64,000 nucleotides of DNA from Nanoperiomorbus sp963544155 (GTDB taxonomy: Bacteria > Patescibacteriota > Saccharimonadia > Saccharimonadales > Saccharimonadaceae): contig CAUUDW010000004.1 of NCBI GenBank assembly GCA_963544155.1, forward strand, positions 8,843-72,842, in the 5' to 3' direction. The notes beneath the pieces are model-generated. The model made no database searches. It worked only from the letters and a program-made list of their open reading frames with translations, and had not been told where the DNA came from. The position numbers and the translations under genes were made by a program. Numbering within the stretch: the stretch's first letter is position 1; every line of letters starts with the position of its first letter. Shown piece by piece: positions 9,153 through 19,134 of the stretch.

Positions 9153-9862
9153 TTCCGCTCCTTTTGATCACCGACGACTTGACCATCAGCAATCCGAACT
9201 TGCCGACCGCAACGCTGAGCTAAGTCCGGATCGTGGGTAACAATGACCAAGGTGATGCCTCGCTCTTGATTAAGCCGAAAGAGCATATCTTCCACTACTC
9301 GACTGGTCGCCGTATCCAGATTGCCAGTCGGTTCATCGGCCAGGATGATGGAGGGCTTGTTGACAATCGCCCGAGCGATACAGACTCGCTGTTTCTGCCC
9401 GCCCGATAGGTCACTCGCCCGAGCATAGGCCTTGTCCAGCAGCCCGACTGTCTCCAGGGCATCCAGCGCCCGCTTACGACGCAACTTAGGACGAATCCCG
9501 GCGATTATCATCGGTAGCATGACGTTGTCTAAGACGCTGTCCCTGGCATTCATAAAGAATTGCTGGAAGACGAAGCCGATCTCCTGATTGCGCAGACGAT
9601 TGGAGGCTCGCCTGGAGCGCCGTCCAACTTCTGAACCATTGATCAATACCTTGCCGCTAGTCGGTCTGTCGAGCGTCGCCATGACATGAGCCAGGGTAGA
9701 CTTGCCGCTACCGCTTCTACCGATGATGGCTATCGCCTCGCCCGAGCGGATATCCAGGTCGATACCTCGCAGTGCCTCGACGGCATTGTCACCCTTGCCA
9801 TACACTTTGGTCACTTGGTGCAACGAAATAATGGGCTTGGACTCAGACTTATTAGTCACCAT
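9149..9862 (-). CDS. ABC transporter ATP-binding protein, MacB/LolD type
   Basis: The 237-residue ATPase has Walker A GRSGSGKST, signature LSGGQKQR, Walker B ILADEPTG and the H-loop THD, in the usual LolD/MacB order. I start it at ATG 9862 (MVTNKSES). An upstream in-frame start would give 21 extra residues but overlaps the divergent pullulanase promoter. It is fused by an ATGA overlap to the permease at 7848-9152. The start is 53 bases from the divergent GTG at 9916, so the two units probably share a promoter region. Confidence 0.9.
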   Translation of the reverse strand: MVTNKSESKPIISLHQVTKVYGKGDNAVEALRGIDLDIRSGEAIAIIGRSGSGKSTLAHVMATLDRPTSGKVLINGSEVGRRSRRASNRLRNQEIGFVFQQFFMNARDSVLDNVMLPMIIAGIRPKLRRKRALDALETVGLLDKAYARASDLSGGQKQRVCIARAIVNKPSIILADEPTGNLDTATSRVVEDMLFRLNQERGITLVIVTHDPDLAQRCGRQVRIADGQVVGDQKERK

Positions 9863-9902
9863 AACTAGCTTTAGTTTATCATATCCCGGGCCTGCGCCGT
9901 GG

Positions 9903-9908
9903 TATAAT
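9903..9908 (+). promoter_or_regulatory. -10 box for leaderless pullulanase mRNA
   Basis: Perfect TATAAT ends seven bases before GTG 9916; no SD is present. Confidence 0.7.
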
Positions 9909-9915
9909 TCAGCTA

Positions 9916-11853
9916 GTGAGAACAATCAAACAGTGGGCAGATCTATATGACTCAGCTGACTTTCATCAGCAGTACTATTATGACGGCAATGATCTCGGTG
10001 CTACCGTGACGGAGCGGGAGACCGTGGTCAAGCTATGGAGCCCGGTCGCCCAGGCCGTCAAGCTCAACTTCTACCACGACGGTAAATCGGCAGACCAGCC
10101 TTACTGGCAAGCCACTATGACTGAGCAGTCGAACGGCGTCTGGGCGTGGTCAGCTCCCCGTAGCTTTCATGGCATCTATTACGACTTCACCATCACCATT
10201 GACGGCGAGACTCATCAAGCCGGTGACCCTTACGCTCGCACCACCGGCATCAATGGCAGGCGAGCTATGCTGGTAGACTTCAGCCGGACCAATCCGCTCG
10301 ACTGGCTAAACGACCGACCGCCCGAACTCACGCCGGAACAAATCATTGACGAGATACACATCAAGGAGTTTTCGTCCGATCCGGCCGGTGGCTGGGCCGA
10401 GCCGGTGCGAGGCAAGTTCTTAGCTCTGGCCATCCCCGACACCAGTCTGAATAGTGACAGTCAGACCAAGACGGGGCTGGCTTATCTCAAGCATATCGGC
10501 ATCACCCACCTGCAGCTCATGCCCATCTATGACTTCGGCTCGGTCGACGAGCGGAGCGGCAGCGAGTTTAACTGGGGATATGACCCGGTTAATAACAATG
10601 TGCCGGAGGGCTCGTACTCAACCGATCCCTGCCACGGCGAAGTACGCATCAGAGAGCTCAAACGAGCCATCCAGTCACTCCACCAGCAGGGCTTTCGAGT
10701 GATTATGGACGTAGTCTACAATCACACCTGGAGTTTGGACACGGCGCTAGAGCAGACCATGCCTTATTACTTCTATCGCACTAAGGACGGTGAGCTTACC
10801 AATGGCTCGGGGTGCGGTAACGATCTGGCCAGCGAGCGATCAATGGTAGCCAAATACATCACCGACAGCGTCCTCTACTGGGCGAACGAGTATCACCTCG
10901 ACGGCTTTCGCTTTGACTTGATGGGAGTGCTGACGGTAGAGCTGATGAACCGGATCCAAGATCTTCTCGACCGGCAGTTCGGAGCAGGTGAGAAGCTCAT
11001 CTACGGTGAGCCTTGGGCGGCCGGTAGCAGCGCAGCTATGGATGGACAGCCACTGGCTAGTCGAGACAACCTTAGACTCCTGAGTCACAGCATCGGCATC
11101 TTTTGTGACAAGACCAGAGATGCCATTAAAGGGTCGGCCGGTAATATAGCGGAAGCCGGCTTCGTCAACGGGGCGGCAGATAAAGAGGAAGCGCTTCTAA
11201 AGAGCGCCGTGGCTTGGTGTGGCGAGGGCTCAGACGTCGCCGACCCGGCGCAGATTATCAACTACGTCTCCGCTCATGACAATCAGACTCTCTGGGACAA
11301 GCTCACCAGCACCACACCCGACGAGTCGTTGCGTCGCAAACAGTACCGCCTCGCCGTCGGCATCTATCTGACCTGCCAGGGACGGCCCTTCATGCTGTCA
11401 GGCTCGACTTTTCGTCGGACCAAGCACGGTCAGAGCAATTCCTACCGCTCGCCGATTGAGCTTAGCCAACTCGACTGGAGTAAGGTGGGCGAGGAGCGGT
11501 CGCTAGCCGAGTTTTATCGAGGACTTATCTCTCTTCGTCAGCAGCTACCCGCTCTCTACGACAAATCGCCTAGCGCCTACCGGCGTCAATACGACGGTTG
11601 GCGCACCTCCGGCGTAGTCGGCTTCTCGCTGGATAACGACGACCAGGACCATTCATCACCCTGGGCTAGGCTGATGGTTGTCTATAATCGCAATCAAACA
11701 CCTCATCTCCTTAGCCTTAACGGCGAATGGCAGGTTTTAGCTACCGCCAATGATACCCGGCTGTGGCAGAATCCTCAATCGGCCGAGAGCGAGATTGGCG
11801 TTGAGCCGGTCAGTTTCATCATCTTGGGGCAGAGACGTGAAGCGAATCATTGA
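9916..11853 (+). CDS. pulA: type I pullulanase / GH13 debranching enzyme
   Basis: This 645-residue enzyme hydrolyses alpha-1,6 branches of glycogen, pullulan or limit dextrins. An N-terminal CBM48-like domain (about residues 15-110) precedes the GH13 barrel. Residues 215-221 read FNWGYDP, close to the type I pullulanase signature YNWGYDP. The catalytic triad is visible as D334 (FRFDLMG), E365 (YGEPW) and D455 (SAHDN). There is no signal peptide, so it probably acts in the cytoplasm with the phosphorylase at 5931. Start is GTG, seven bases after TATAAT. Its end overlaps the methyltransferase start by 17 bases. Confidence 0.92.
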   Translation: MRTIKQWADLYDSADFHQQYYYDGNDLGATVTERETVVKLWSPVAQAVKLNFYHDGKSADQPYWQATMTEQSNGVWAWSAPRSFHGIYYDFTITIDGETHQAGDPYARTTGINGRRAMLVDFSRTNPLDWLNDRPPELTPEQIIDEIHIKEFSSDPAGGWAEPVRGKFLALAIPDTSLNSDSQTKTGLAYLKHIGITHLQLMPIYDFGSVDERSGSEFNWGYDPVNNNVPEGSYSTDPCHGEVRIRELKRAIQSLHQQGFRVIMDVVYNHTWSLDTALEQTMPYYFYRTKDGELTNGSGCGNDLASERSMVAKYITDSVLYWANEYHLDGFRFDLMGVLTVELMNRIQDLLDRQFGAGEKLIYGEPWAAGSSAAMDGQPLASRDNLRLLSHSIGIFCDKTRDAIKGSAGNIAEAGFVNGAADKEEALLKSAVAWCGEGSDVADPAQIINYVSAHDNQTLWDKLTSTTPDESLRRKQYRLAVGIYLTCQGRPFMLSGSTFRRTKHGQSNSYRSPIELSQLDWSKVGEERSLAEFYRGLISLRQQLPALYDKSPSAYRRQYDGWRTSGVVGFSLDNDDQDHSSPWARLMVVYNRNQTPHLLSLNGEWQVLATANDTRLWQNPQSAESEIGVEPVSFIILGQRREANH

Positions 11854-13018
11854 GGAGGTGGTCAAGCTGGAGCAGCTGGTCCCGGGCGGGCAAGCTATCG
11901 GCGACCTAATTGATGGCAGGAAAGTCTTCGTCTGGGGAGCTTTGCCGGGCGAGACCGCCCTAATCCGGCTAACCAAGCTGAAGAAAACTCACGCCGAAGC
12001 CATCGCCACCGAGGTCATCAAGCCGTCGCCCGATCGGATCGTCCCGAGAGACGATTGCTTCCTGGCTACCTCGCCCTGGCAGATCATGACCGAATCTGCC
12101 GAAAGCCGGCACAAGGTAGCGCTGGTCAAAGAAGCTTTCCGCCAGCACCGGGTGGAGATCGAGCCGAATGAAATCGTCGGCGATGGGCAGTATTATCACT
12201 ACCGCAACAAGATGGAGTACTCGCTGTGGTGGGATCATCAGACTGAGCGCATCTACCCGGCTTTTCACCGGCGGGGTAGCCACCGCAAGATTGCCGTACA
12301 GCATAGCTCGATAGAACGAGTCGAAATCTGGCAAGAGGTTAATCGCCTGATCGATCAGCTCAATAGTACCGGAGCTCAGGCTCGCCACTATCAATCAATC
12401 ATGATCAGGTGCGATCAGGCGGGGCAGGTTAGCAGCGCTCTCTTCGCTATGAATCAGCCGCACCCTCAGATGAAACAGCTTAGCGATACCATATTAGGGC
12501 ATCGCTATACCTACTCGCCAAACGGCTTCTTCCAGATCAACCTGCCGGTCTATCAGCTGGCACTACAGACCATCAAGCCATTCATCACCACCGACCAAGT
12601 CGTAGATATGTACGCCGGCGTCGGTACTATCGGGCTATCGGTGGCTCGTGACCGCCGGTTAGCCTTGATCGAGACCGATCGCCATGCCTTTGGCGAGCTG
12701 GAGCACAATTTACCCGGTGATCACCCTAATATCACCGCTATACACGCCCGTTCCGAAGAGGCGTTAGAGTATATCACGCCTGAGGCCACCATCATCGTTG
12801 ACCCGCCTCGGGCCGGACTGGATAGCAAGTTGGTTGCCCGTCTAGCCGAGGCAAAGCCGCCTCGTCTCATCTACCTCTCCTGCAATCCCGTCACCCAGGC
12901 TCGAGATATCGCTCGTCTTGGCTCAGATTATCGCCCCGTCCTTTGCCAACCGTTCAACTTCTTTCCTCGCACACCCCACATCGAGAACCTGGTGGTGCTG
13001 GACTTAGCTTCCGGTTAG
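11837..13018 (+). CDS. RNA (uracil-5-)methyltransferase, TrmA/RlmC/RlmD family
   Basis: The product is 393 residues if GTG 11837 is used, which gives VKRIIEE as the natural family N-terminus; longer in-frame starts lie inside the pullulanase gene. The C-terminal Rossmann domain has the SAM motif DMYAGVGTIGL (about 257-267), the motif DPPRAGL near 330 and the catalytic cysteine C349 in SCNPVT. It probably makes m5U in 23S rRNA or tRNA; which substrate cannot be told. The Fe-S cysteines of RlmD are not evident. It is co-transcribed with the pullulanase through a 17-base overlap. Confidence 0.88.
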   Translation: MKRIIEEVVKLEQLVPGGQAIGDLIDGRKVFVWGALPGETALIRLTKLKKTHAEAIATEVIKPSPDRIVPRDDCFLATSPWQIMTESAESRHKVALVKEAFRQHRVEIEPNEIVGDGQYYHYRNKMEYSLWWDHQTERIYPAFHRRGSHRKIAVQHSSIERVEIWQEVNRLIDQLNSTGAQARHYQSIMIRCDQAGQVSSALFAMNQPHPQMKQLSDTILGHRYTYSPNGFFQINLPVYQLALQTIKPFITTDQVVDMYAGVGTIGLSVARDRRLALIETDRHAFGELEHNLPGDHPNITAIHARSEEALEYITPEATIIVDPPRAGLDSKLVARLAEAKPPRLIYLSCNPVTQARDIARLGSDYRPVLCQPFNFFPRTPHIENLVVLDLASG

Positions 13019-13067
13019 TCCATGAGCTTGCCACGACTGAAGACCTGGACTATACTAATAATCAGTA

Positions 13068-13829
13068 ATGGCAGGTGGGAAAGAGGTAAACCAAAAAGCA
13101 GCCGGTGGCAGTAGTGCCATATTGCTGAGCCAAGTTAGCCAATCTTATCAGCTCAGGCGCCAGACAGTAACCGCCCTAAGGGATGTATCATTAAGCATTC
13201 AGCCGGGCGAGTTTGTCGCCATCACCGGAGAAAGTGGTAGTGGTAAGAGTACTATGCTGCGACTGATCGGTGCTCTGGAGAAGCCTTCAGCCGGTCAGGT
13301 CTACATCAATGGACAAGACATCGCCAAACTCAACGACAACCAGCTGAGTCAGTTACGCAGCACCAGTATCGGCTTCGTTTTCCAGGCGTTTCACCTCCAG
13401 CCGTTCCTCTCTGTCGTCAATAATGTCGTGGTGCCAACGATGTTTGCCGGACAGCCCTACAATCAAGCCCGAGATAAGGCTCGCCAGACTCTCTACGCCG
13501 TCGGACTCGACGAGAAGATCGACGCCTTGCCGAGCGAACTATCGGGCGGGCAAGCCCAGCGAGTGGCCATCTGCCGAGCCATCATCAATCGTCCGAACAT
13601 ACTGCTGGCAGACGAACCGACCGGCAACCTGGACTCGGCGAACAGTCGGACCATCACCGACATCTTTCATCAGATTAACCGCCAGCTCGGTACGACAGTA
13701 GTGATAGTTACCCATAACCAACAGATCGCCGGAGAAGCCGACCGAGTCATTGAGCTACGTGACGGGGCGATCGTCAGAGATACAGCCGCCACCAACCGAC
13801 TGGCGGAGACGAAGACGGGGGTGCTATGA
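13068..13829 (+). CDS. ABC transporter ATP-binding protein, MacB/LolD type
   Basis: This 253-residue ATPase has Walker A GESGSGKST near residue 57, signature ELSGGQAQR, Walker B ILLADEPTG and H-loop THN. TATACT/AATAAT sequences lie 5-17 bases before ATG 13068 and no SD is obvious. The stop overlaps the following permease by four bases (ATGA). This is the second MacB-type exporter in the window; its ATPase is clearly homologous to the one at 9149-9862 but the permeases differ strongly. Confidence 0.92.
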   Translation: MAGGKEVNQKAAGGSSAILLSQVSQSYQLRRQTVTALRDVSLSIQPGEFVAITGESGSGKSTMLRLIGALEKPSAGQVYINGQDIAKLNDNQLSQLRSTSIGFVFQAFHLQPFLSVVNNVVVPTMFAGQPYNQARDKARQTLYAVGLDEKIDALPSELSGGQAQRVAICRAIINRPNILLADEPTGNLDSANSRTITDIFHQINRQLGTTVVIVTHNQQIAGEADRVIELRDGAIVRDTAATNRLAETKTGVL

Positions 13830-15844
13830 TCAAGACTCTGAACGCCATCCGCCTCGCTAAGGCAAAGTTCCACACCAAACGCCGACTGACTATTCTGTCA
13901 CTGATCACCTCAGGGCTGCTCTTCGGCGTACTGATAGCCACGATTATCATCGCTAACGGAGTCGTCACCAGCCTGGATCGTTTCATTAAGGAGGTAGGCG
14001 GCAAGCGCTATCAGGTCGCCATCAACGCCAACATCCCGACCAATAAGATTATCGATAAGTTCAACAATCCATCTCACCGGACCATCGACGAGGTCAGGAA
14101 CTTTGAGACCCAATATCGGACTGCCAAGAGCAAGCAATATCAGGCGCAAGGGTTAAAGTATGACCCTAGCGAAGATGCGCCGGCACTTAAGTTTGACGAA
14201 TTCAGCAACAAGAGTGAACCGACCAAGTACCAAGTCACCATTGATCATAGCTCAAGTATCACCAAGCAACTATTTAGCCGAGAATACGAGCGATGGGCTA
14301 AGTCAGCCACCAATAAGACAGCCAATCTAATTGCCACCGCCAAGAAGTATGGCTCCACCGGCTATTATCCCAGCCCCAATAGTGACTTGGTCTACAAATT
14401 CATCGACACCAAGCTAATCGTGGATGGCAAGGAAGAGCTCAAAGACTGGGTAGATAATAAACTAATCTATGACGACAACCCGATCAGCTCCGCCCACTAC
14501 ATCGGCGCCGCCGGTAAACTGACAGACAAATATATCACTTATCATGGTCGGCTCAAGGGTGTCCCGGTAGTCATCCCCGCCGCTCACTTAGCTAAGAAAT
14601 TTGCCGGCCGGCTTGGTGTCAGCCCGCAGCCACCCGCTGACGATCAGGCTAGGGTAGACTGGCTCAAACAGATCAAGACTAAAGCGAGCGGCTTCACTTA
14701 TCAGATCTGCCATCGTAACAAAGTCGAGCAGGACATCTTGACTAAGATTCAGCAGGCGAGAAATGAGCTAGCCAGTACTGATTCCAAGGATTCTAATGGT
14801 AGTAATGCCAATAAATCGAAGACCGCCTGGGTGCCAACCGATGGGGCGGGGCTATATTATCGTCTACCGACCACACCTTGTGGTGATATCACCATCATTG
14901 CCGATAAGCGCACCGCCGAACAGAAAGCAGAGCAAGACAAGCAAAATCTGCTCAAACAACGCCAAGGTGAGCCAATCTTGCCGTACCACCAGCTCATCAC
15001 CATGCAAGTTGTGGGCGTGTCTAACGAGTCGAACACACAGGACGACAACGGCAAGGATCTTATCGGTATCGGCAAGTCAATCTTGGCTGCTCGTCCATTC
15101 TTCAATAACATGGCGCTCATCCCGGTCAACCTTTACAACCGGTTGCCGACCAAGCAGAAGCTTGACAATATCGTCGGCGAAAAACCCGATATACTTGACA
15201 CTCTGGACTTACCCGACCAGCTTGCCAAGCAATTTCCCTACGGACTACTGGAGTTCGCTACTGCTCAGCAGGCTCATCGGTTTATGACCGAACAAACCAC
15301 GACTGAGCAAAGGGCTAGCGACAGCAGCAAGCCCTATGTAGCGGAGCAATACGGTGTCAACTTCCTGGTGCTTGACGAGCTGGCGAGACAGCTCAGACAG
15401 ACCATCACCATCGTCGCTGCTATCATCGCCGGGCTGGCTATCATCATCATCTGGACTACCATCTCTCGAATCATCTCCGAGAGTCGGCAAGAGACCGCCG
15501 TCTATCGAGCTATCGGTGCCAAGCGCCGAGACATCACCCTGATATACCTGGTGTACGCCCTGATGCTGGCTATCTTGACCATCATCATCGCCGGGATTAT
15601 CGGCATAGGCATATCAGTCGCCATTGACCAAGTCTTCGCTCCGAAGCTTACCGCCATCGCTCGGTCGTCAGTCAGCATCATCGGCGGGTCATCACAGATC
15701 AAGCTATTTGCCATCGACAAATCGACGCTAGCTCAGCTGGCGCTCGTCAACTTCAGTATCATCATAGTGGCGCTAATCGCCAGCATCCAGCCCATCATCA
15801 GCAACACTCATCGCTCACCCGCCAGCGACCTAAGAGCAGAGTAG
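13826..15844 (+). CDS. ABC exporter permease, FtsX type, with large extracellular domain
   Basis: This 672-residue protein has an N-terminal membrane helix (about residues 18-42) and an extracytoplasmic domain of about 460 residues rich in Lys, Gln and Asn. Three helices follow (about 528-552, 572-600 and 634-658), with QETAVYRAIGAKRRDI before the second, as in FtsX/MacB permeases. It overlaps its ATPase by ATGA. The extracellular domain is much longer than in the permease at 7848, so the partner or cargo probably differs. Confidence 0.88.
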   Translation: MIKTLNAIRLAKAKFHTKRRLTILSLITSGLLFGVLIATIIIANGVVTSLDRFIKEVGGKRYQVAINANIPTNKIIDKFNNPSHRTIDEVRNFETQYRTAKSKQYQAQGLKYDPSEDAPALKFDEFSNKSEPTKYQVTIDHSSSITKQLFSREYERWAKSATNKTANLIATAKKYGSTGYYPSPNSDLVYKFIDTKLIVDGKEELKDWVDNKLIYDDNPISSAHYIGAAGKLTDKYITYHGRLKGVPVVIPAAHLAKKFAGRLGVSPQPPADDQARVDWLKQIKTKASGFTYQICHRNKVEQDILTKIQQARNELASTDSKDSNGSNANKSKTAWVPTDGAGLYYRLPTTPCGDITIIADKRTAEQKAEQDKQNLLKQRQGEPILPYHQLITMQVVGVSNESNTQDDNGKDLIGIGKSILAARPFFNNMALIPVNLYNRLPTKQKLDNIVGEKPDILDTLDLPDQLAKQFPYGLLEFATAQQAHRFMTEQTTTEQRASDSSKPYVAEQYGVNFLVLDELARQLRQTITIVAAIIAGLAIIIIWTTISRIISESRQETAVYRAIGAKRRDITLIYLVYALMLAILTIIIAGIIGIGISVAIDQVFAPKLTAIARSSVSIIGGSSQIKLFAIDKSTLAQLALVNFSIIIVALIASIQPIISNTHRSPASDLRAE

Positions 15845-15882
15845 GGTAAGTCACCTAGTAGGGCTGACGACCGCATTTGTGA

Positions 15883-15888
15883 GATAAT
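15883..15888 (+). promoter_or_regulatory. -10 box for leaderless start
   Basis: GATAAT ends six bases before ATG 15895; no SD is present. Confidence 0.6.
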
Positions 15889-15894
15889 AGACAC

Positions 15895-16434
15895 ATGTCA
15901 GATATAGAGCACGAGGCAAAGATTACAAATATTGATCCGGTGGTGGTTCGGCACAGGCTCAAGAAAATCGGTGCAACCAAGGTTGGTGATTATCACTTTC
16001 GGCGTTACGTCTTTGATACCATACCGGCATCGCCGGACCGTTGGGTACGCCTCCGATCAGACGGCAAGTCCACTACGTTAACAGTCAAAGAGATAAATAG
16101 TAATACCATAGACGGCACTAATGAATGGGAAGTTGCAGTGTCAGATCTCGCCACCACTCTCAAAATCTTAGAGAAGATTGGCATAAAGCCACGAGGCTAT
16201 CAAGAGAACAAGCGTGAAGAGTATCAGTTAGACGGCGTCCAGGTCGCTATTGATAGCTGGCCAAAGCTAGAACCATACGTCGAGATAGAAGCTACCAACT
16301 CGGCGGAGGTGATAGCAACTGCCTCTCGTCTTGGCTACTCTGAGCAAACTCTGGTGGCAGAGAATACCACAGAGCTATATAGTAAAATAGGCATGGATAT
16401 CAAAAAGATCGCCGAGCTGAAGTTTGAAGATTAA
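15895..16434 (+). CDS. CYTH-domain protein (class IV adenylate cyclase/thiamine-triphosphatase-like)
   Basis: This 179-residue protein has the CYTH tunnel-fold pattern. It begins with an acidic strand (IEHEAKI, the ExExK-type metal/triphosphate motif), then WVRLRSDG, LTVKE, NEWEVAV and VEIEATN. Members hydrolyse triphosphates or make cAMP; CPR members are mostly uncharacterised. A second CYTH protein is encoded at 24430-24951. Its end lies 13 bases from the convergent gene at 16448. Confidence 0.85.
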   Translation: MSDIEHEAKITNIDPVVVRHRLKKIGATKVGDYHFRRYVFDTIPASPDRWVRLRSDGKSTTLTVKEINSNTIDGTNEWEVAVSDLATTLKILEKIGIKPRGYQENKREEYQLDGVQVAIDSWPKLEPYVEIEATNSAEVIATASRLGYSEQTLVAENTTELYSKIGMDIKKIAELKFED

Positions 16435-16447
16435 CAAAACGATTTCA

Positions 16448-17050
16448 TTAAAGACCAACCGCATGTAAAAATATTGCCGTTAGAACATCAATACCTATAT
16501 CTGTAAGTTTTGACAATAACGCCTTTATCTTAGTCTTGTCCTTTTTGCCCTGTAGTTCAATGAGTATTTCCTCGACGCATTCCCGAACCTCGGTACTATA
16601 TGATGACAGATCTATTTTTATAGATTGAGATTGAGACTGTAGCTGAGTGTTGGTGTTATTAATAACTATGCCCCTATGGTTACCCACGACTCCCTCCCCG
16701 CATCCTACGTCGCTCATCCGACTCTCCGTCTCCGCAGAGTAGCCAAACGTAGACAGCTCATCAATTATGCCATTAATGACCTGCTTAGCATCTTCGAAAC
16801 CGCTGGCTCTAGCAACACCGCGCCTATACTCAAGCTTATCGGATTGTTCGTCCATATAAAGAATACGCAACGAGAAATCAACTTTTTTCGCCCTATCCTC
16901 ATAACGTTTCCCCATCCTCTCACAACACGTCTTGCAAAGACCCCACCATCGCAACAATCCATCTTCATCTCCAACGGGGTCTATCTTATCAGCTTCCCGT
17001 AATTTACCTTCGAAAAAATCTATCAGTTCTTTGGTTGTAAGATTAACCAC
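16448..17050 (-). CDS. unrecognised partner of the DUF262 protein
   Basis: This 200-residue protein starts at GTG 17050 with AAGGAG eight bases upstream, immediately after the stop of the DUF262 gene, so the pair forms an operon. The N-terminus is helical (TTKELIDFFEGKLREA) with a Cys/Trp-containing stretch. A Gln/Ser/Asn-rich linker sits near residues 130-145. The C-terminal 55 residues are amphipathic helices ending in a hydrophobic tail (IDVLTAIFLHAVGL). I do not recognise the family. Genomic pairing suggests an accessory or regulatory subunit of a defence system. Confidence 0.7.
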   Translation of the reverse strand: MVNLTTKELIDFFEGKLREADKIDPVGDEDGLLRWWGLCKTCCERMGKRYEDRAKKVDFSLRILYMDEQSDKLEYRRGVARASGFEDAKQVINGIIDELSTFGYSAETESRMSDVGCGEGVVGNHRGIVINNTNTQLQSQSQSIKIDLSSYSTEVRECVEEILIELQGKKDKTKIKALLSKLTDIGIDVLTAIFLHAVGL

Positions 17051-17052
17051 AA

Positions 17053-18885
17053 CTATAACTCCTTGTAATATTTCTTAATTAGCTCAGCCATCATTTTACG
17101 TCTCTCCAGTAAGAAATCATCAAAGTTATTAACGTCACAACTCGTAATTGAAACCGGTATGGCGTTCTCTGCCAGATTCTTCCGGAGGTCTTCTTTATTT
17201 TCCATCTCGCTGTTATATGCATTGTCATTGATCACTTTGAGCATATATTCTTTAGGTGCGACGTCATCAATTTTCTTATTTACATCATCACGAAGATATA
17301 CAAAATTAGCCACTCTATTATACCTATCTTTATCAAGACCGTTCTTTATCAGGTAACTCTTAGGGAAAATGTGATGAATATTCGGCGTAGTCATGTCTGC
17401 CACCTTGAGACTCTTCGTCAAGAAGCCATGATAGTTTAGTTTTCGTTGCGCCGCTACAAACACATTCCAGAACTGGTTTCCCGTACCGGTTTTGTCGAGC
17501 TCATCAGGTAGAGTATTTTCCCAAAAGACATCCGGCAGCTCTTGTCTCTCCAATACTCTCACGAACTCAACCAAATCTCCCTTTTTCTTGATGCGCTTAA
17601 AGTCCTCAGTAAACGGGAGTGAACTACCGGTTAAACGTGATTTTAGTAAGGAGATAACGAACAACTTGCGAATACAGCTCAGCGTCTCAGCACTCACATC
17701 ATCTATATCTTTAAGTCTTAAATAGATACCGTAGATATAGTTGATGGTATTTTGAGCAGTCAGAATGTGCTTGGTACTATAGCCACTTGCCATCAGTACA
17801 TCTTGGATAAGGTGCTTAAAGTTGTGCTCCTTAGTATATTCGTAGACACCTTCCTCTAACTTCACAAAGGAATTATCGGCGATATCCTTAGACCCATCCT
17901 GCCTTTTCTCAAAATCACGTCCCGAGAGCAAAGAAACTAGCTCGCCTAGCTTGTTGCGGTCAAACTGAAGTGAAAGAACTGTTTGCAAAATATCGCCATA
18001 GTCAGGGTTGTACAAATCGCTTTTTTCGCCTTTAAGCCATTTGATGTGCTGATAATATTTCGTCTTGGTAAATTTCTCATCATTAGCTTCAACGTCCTTG
18101 TATTGCATTGGTTCAATAGACAGGTTACAGAAGTAATCGAGAAACTTACGCAGATTCATACCATATTCATCGCCCCGGTTCTTCTCGTAAACGGCAATCT
18201 TGCTCATCACAAAATCAGCATTGGATAGCTTAGTGCCTTTTTGATTAATGCGAATAAAGATATCATTCACGATATCAATCGGGAGCTCCGAGGATAACTC
18301 TATGTTGCCGATATCTTTATTTTTTATCTGTGCCAACTTCATCAAGCGTAAATCAATCACATCCAACTCTTCTTCATTGAACCGAGACCTCTCCTCTCCG
18401 TCTTCTTCGATCGAATTTTTCTCCGAATATTGTCTTAGAAACCGCCTGGAGCTAAAGCCATCCATCATCAATTCCGAGATATCGGCAATCCATTCCGTAC
18501 CACGCCTAGTACTATTATCTTGCACCTTGAACTCTTCGGTCATTGGATTAAATGAAATAATTATTCGCTCCTCTTTATATTTACTATTGACAACCGGCAA
18601 GCCTTTGATGGCTGTGCGCAAAGCCAGGATGCGTTGCTGACCGTCAATCAAGATCTGCTTCCCATGCGAAGTTGTACCATCCTTTAATCTGACACCGGAG
18701 CTTTTCCAGGTAATAATATATCCAATCGGATAGCCATTATATAAAGAGTCGATAAGATCACGAACTTGGGACTTTCGCCAGACAAAGGGGCGCTGAATCT
18801 CCGGGATTGCAATTTCATCAGATGATACCCAGCTAAGTACATTATTTACCGTAGTATAGTTGACCGAATATTTTTCTGACTCCAT
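17053..18885 (-). CDS. DUF262 (GmrSD-like) protein with ParB-like and HNH-like domains
   Basis: The product is 610 residues from ATG 18885, which has GGAACGAA just upstream; a longer frame runs to 18942. The N-terminal DUF262 ParB-like nucleotidase domain shows IPEIQRPFVW (27-36) and DGQQR (81-85). The C-terminal half carries HHIFPKSYL near residue 505 followed by a spaced Asn, an HNH-type nuclease motif as in the GmrD/DUF1524 half. GmrSD enzymes cleave DNA carrying modified bases and act against phages with glucosylated hydroxymethylcytosine. That activity is plausible but unproven here. AT-rich codon use contrasts with the flanking genes, suggesting horizontal transfer. Confidence 0.85.
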   Translation of the reverse strand: MESEKYSVNYTTVNNVLSWVSSDEIAIPEIQRPFVWRKSQVRDLIDSLYNGYPIGYIITWKSSGVRLKDGTTSHGKQILIDGQQRILALRTAIKGLPVVNSKYKEERIIISFNPMTEEFKVQDNSTRRGTEWIADISELMMDGFSSRRFLRQYSEKNSIEEDGEERSRFNEEELDVIDLRLMKLAQIKNKDIGNIELSSELPIDIVNDIFIRINQKGTKLSNADFVMSKIAVYEKNRGDEYGMNLRKFLDYFCNLSIEPMQYKDVEANDEKFTKTKYYQHIKWLKGEKSDLYNPDYGDILQTVLSLQFDRNKLGELVSLLSGRDFEKRQDGSKDIADNSFVKLEEGVYEYTKEHNFKHLIQDVLMASGYSTKHILTAQNTINYIYGIYLRLKDIDDVSAETLSCIRKLFVISLLKSRLTGSSLPFTEDFKRIKKKGDLVEFVRVLERQELPDVFWENTLPDELDKTGTGNQFWNVFVAAQRKLNYHGFLTKSLKVADMTTPNIHHIFPKSYLIKNGLDKDRYNRVANFVYLRDDVNKKIDDVAPKEYMLKVINDNAYNSEMENKEDLRKNLAENAIPVSITSCDVNNFDDFLLERRKMMAELIKKYYKEL

Positions 18886-19122
18886 TTCGTTCCTTTTCAC
18901 CCCCAGACGGCACTTTATCTTTCGCCTATTAATGATTAACAAATTTTATAGAAACTAGTCTTCCATGATTAGCCCTTGCAGATCGCCCGCATCGGGGAGC
19001 GACTGAGAACAACTTGTCGATTAGCACATATCTCCCACAACACATTCATTATATCACTCGTAACAGCGGGGTAGGGTAATAGCTGCGAACTATTAATGAC
19101 AAACAATACATTCTGCTTATGC

Positions 19123-19128
19123 TATCAT
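19123..19128 (+). promoter_or_regulatory. -10 box deciding the sce7726 gene start
   Basis: TATCAT ends six bases before ATG 19135. This favours that start over the longer frame from 19096. Confidence 0.5.
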
Positions 19129-19134
19129 AAGTAC

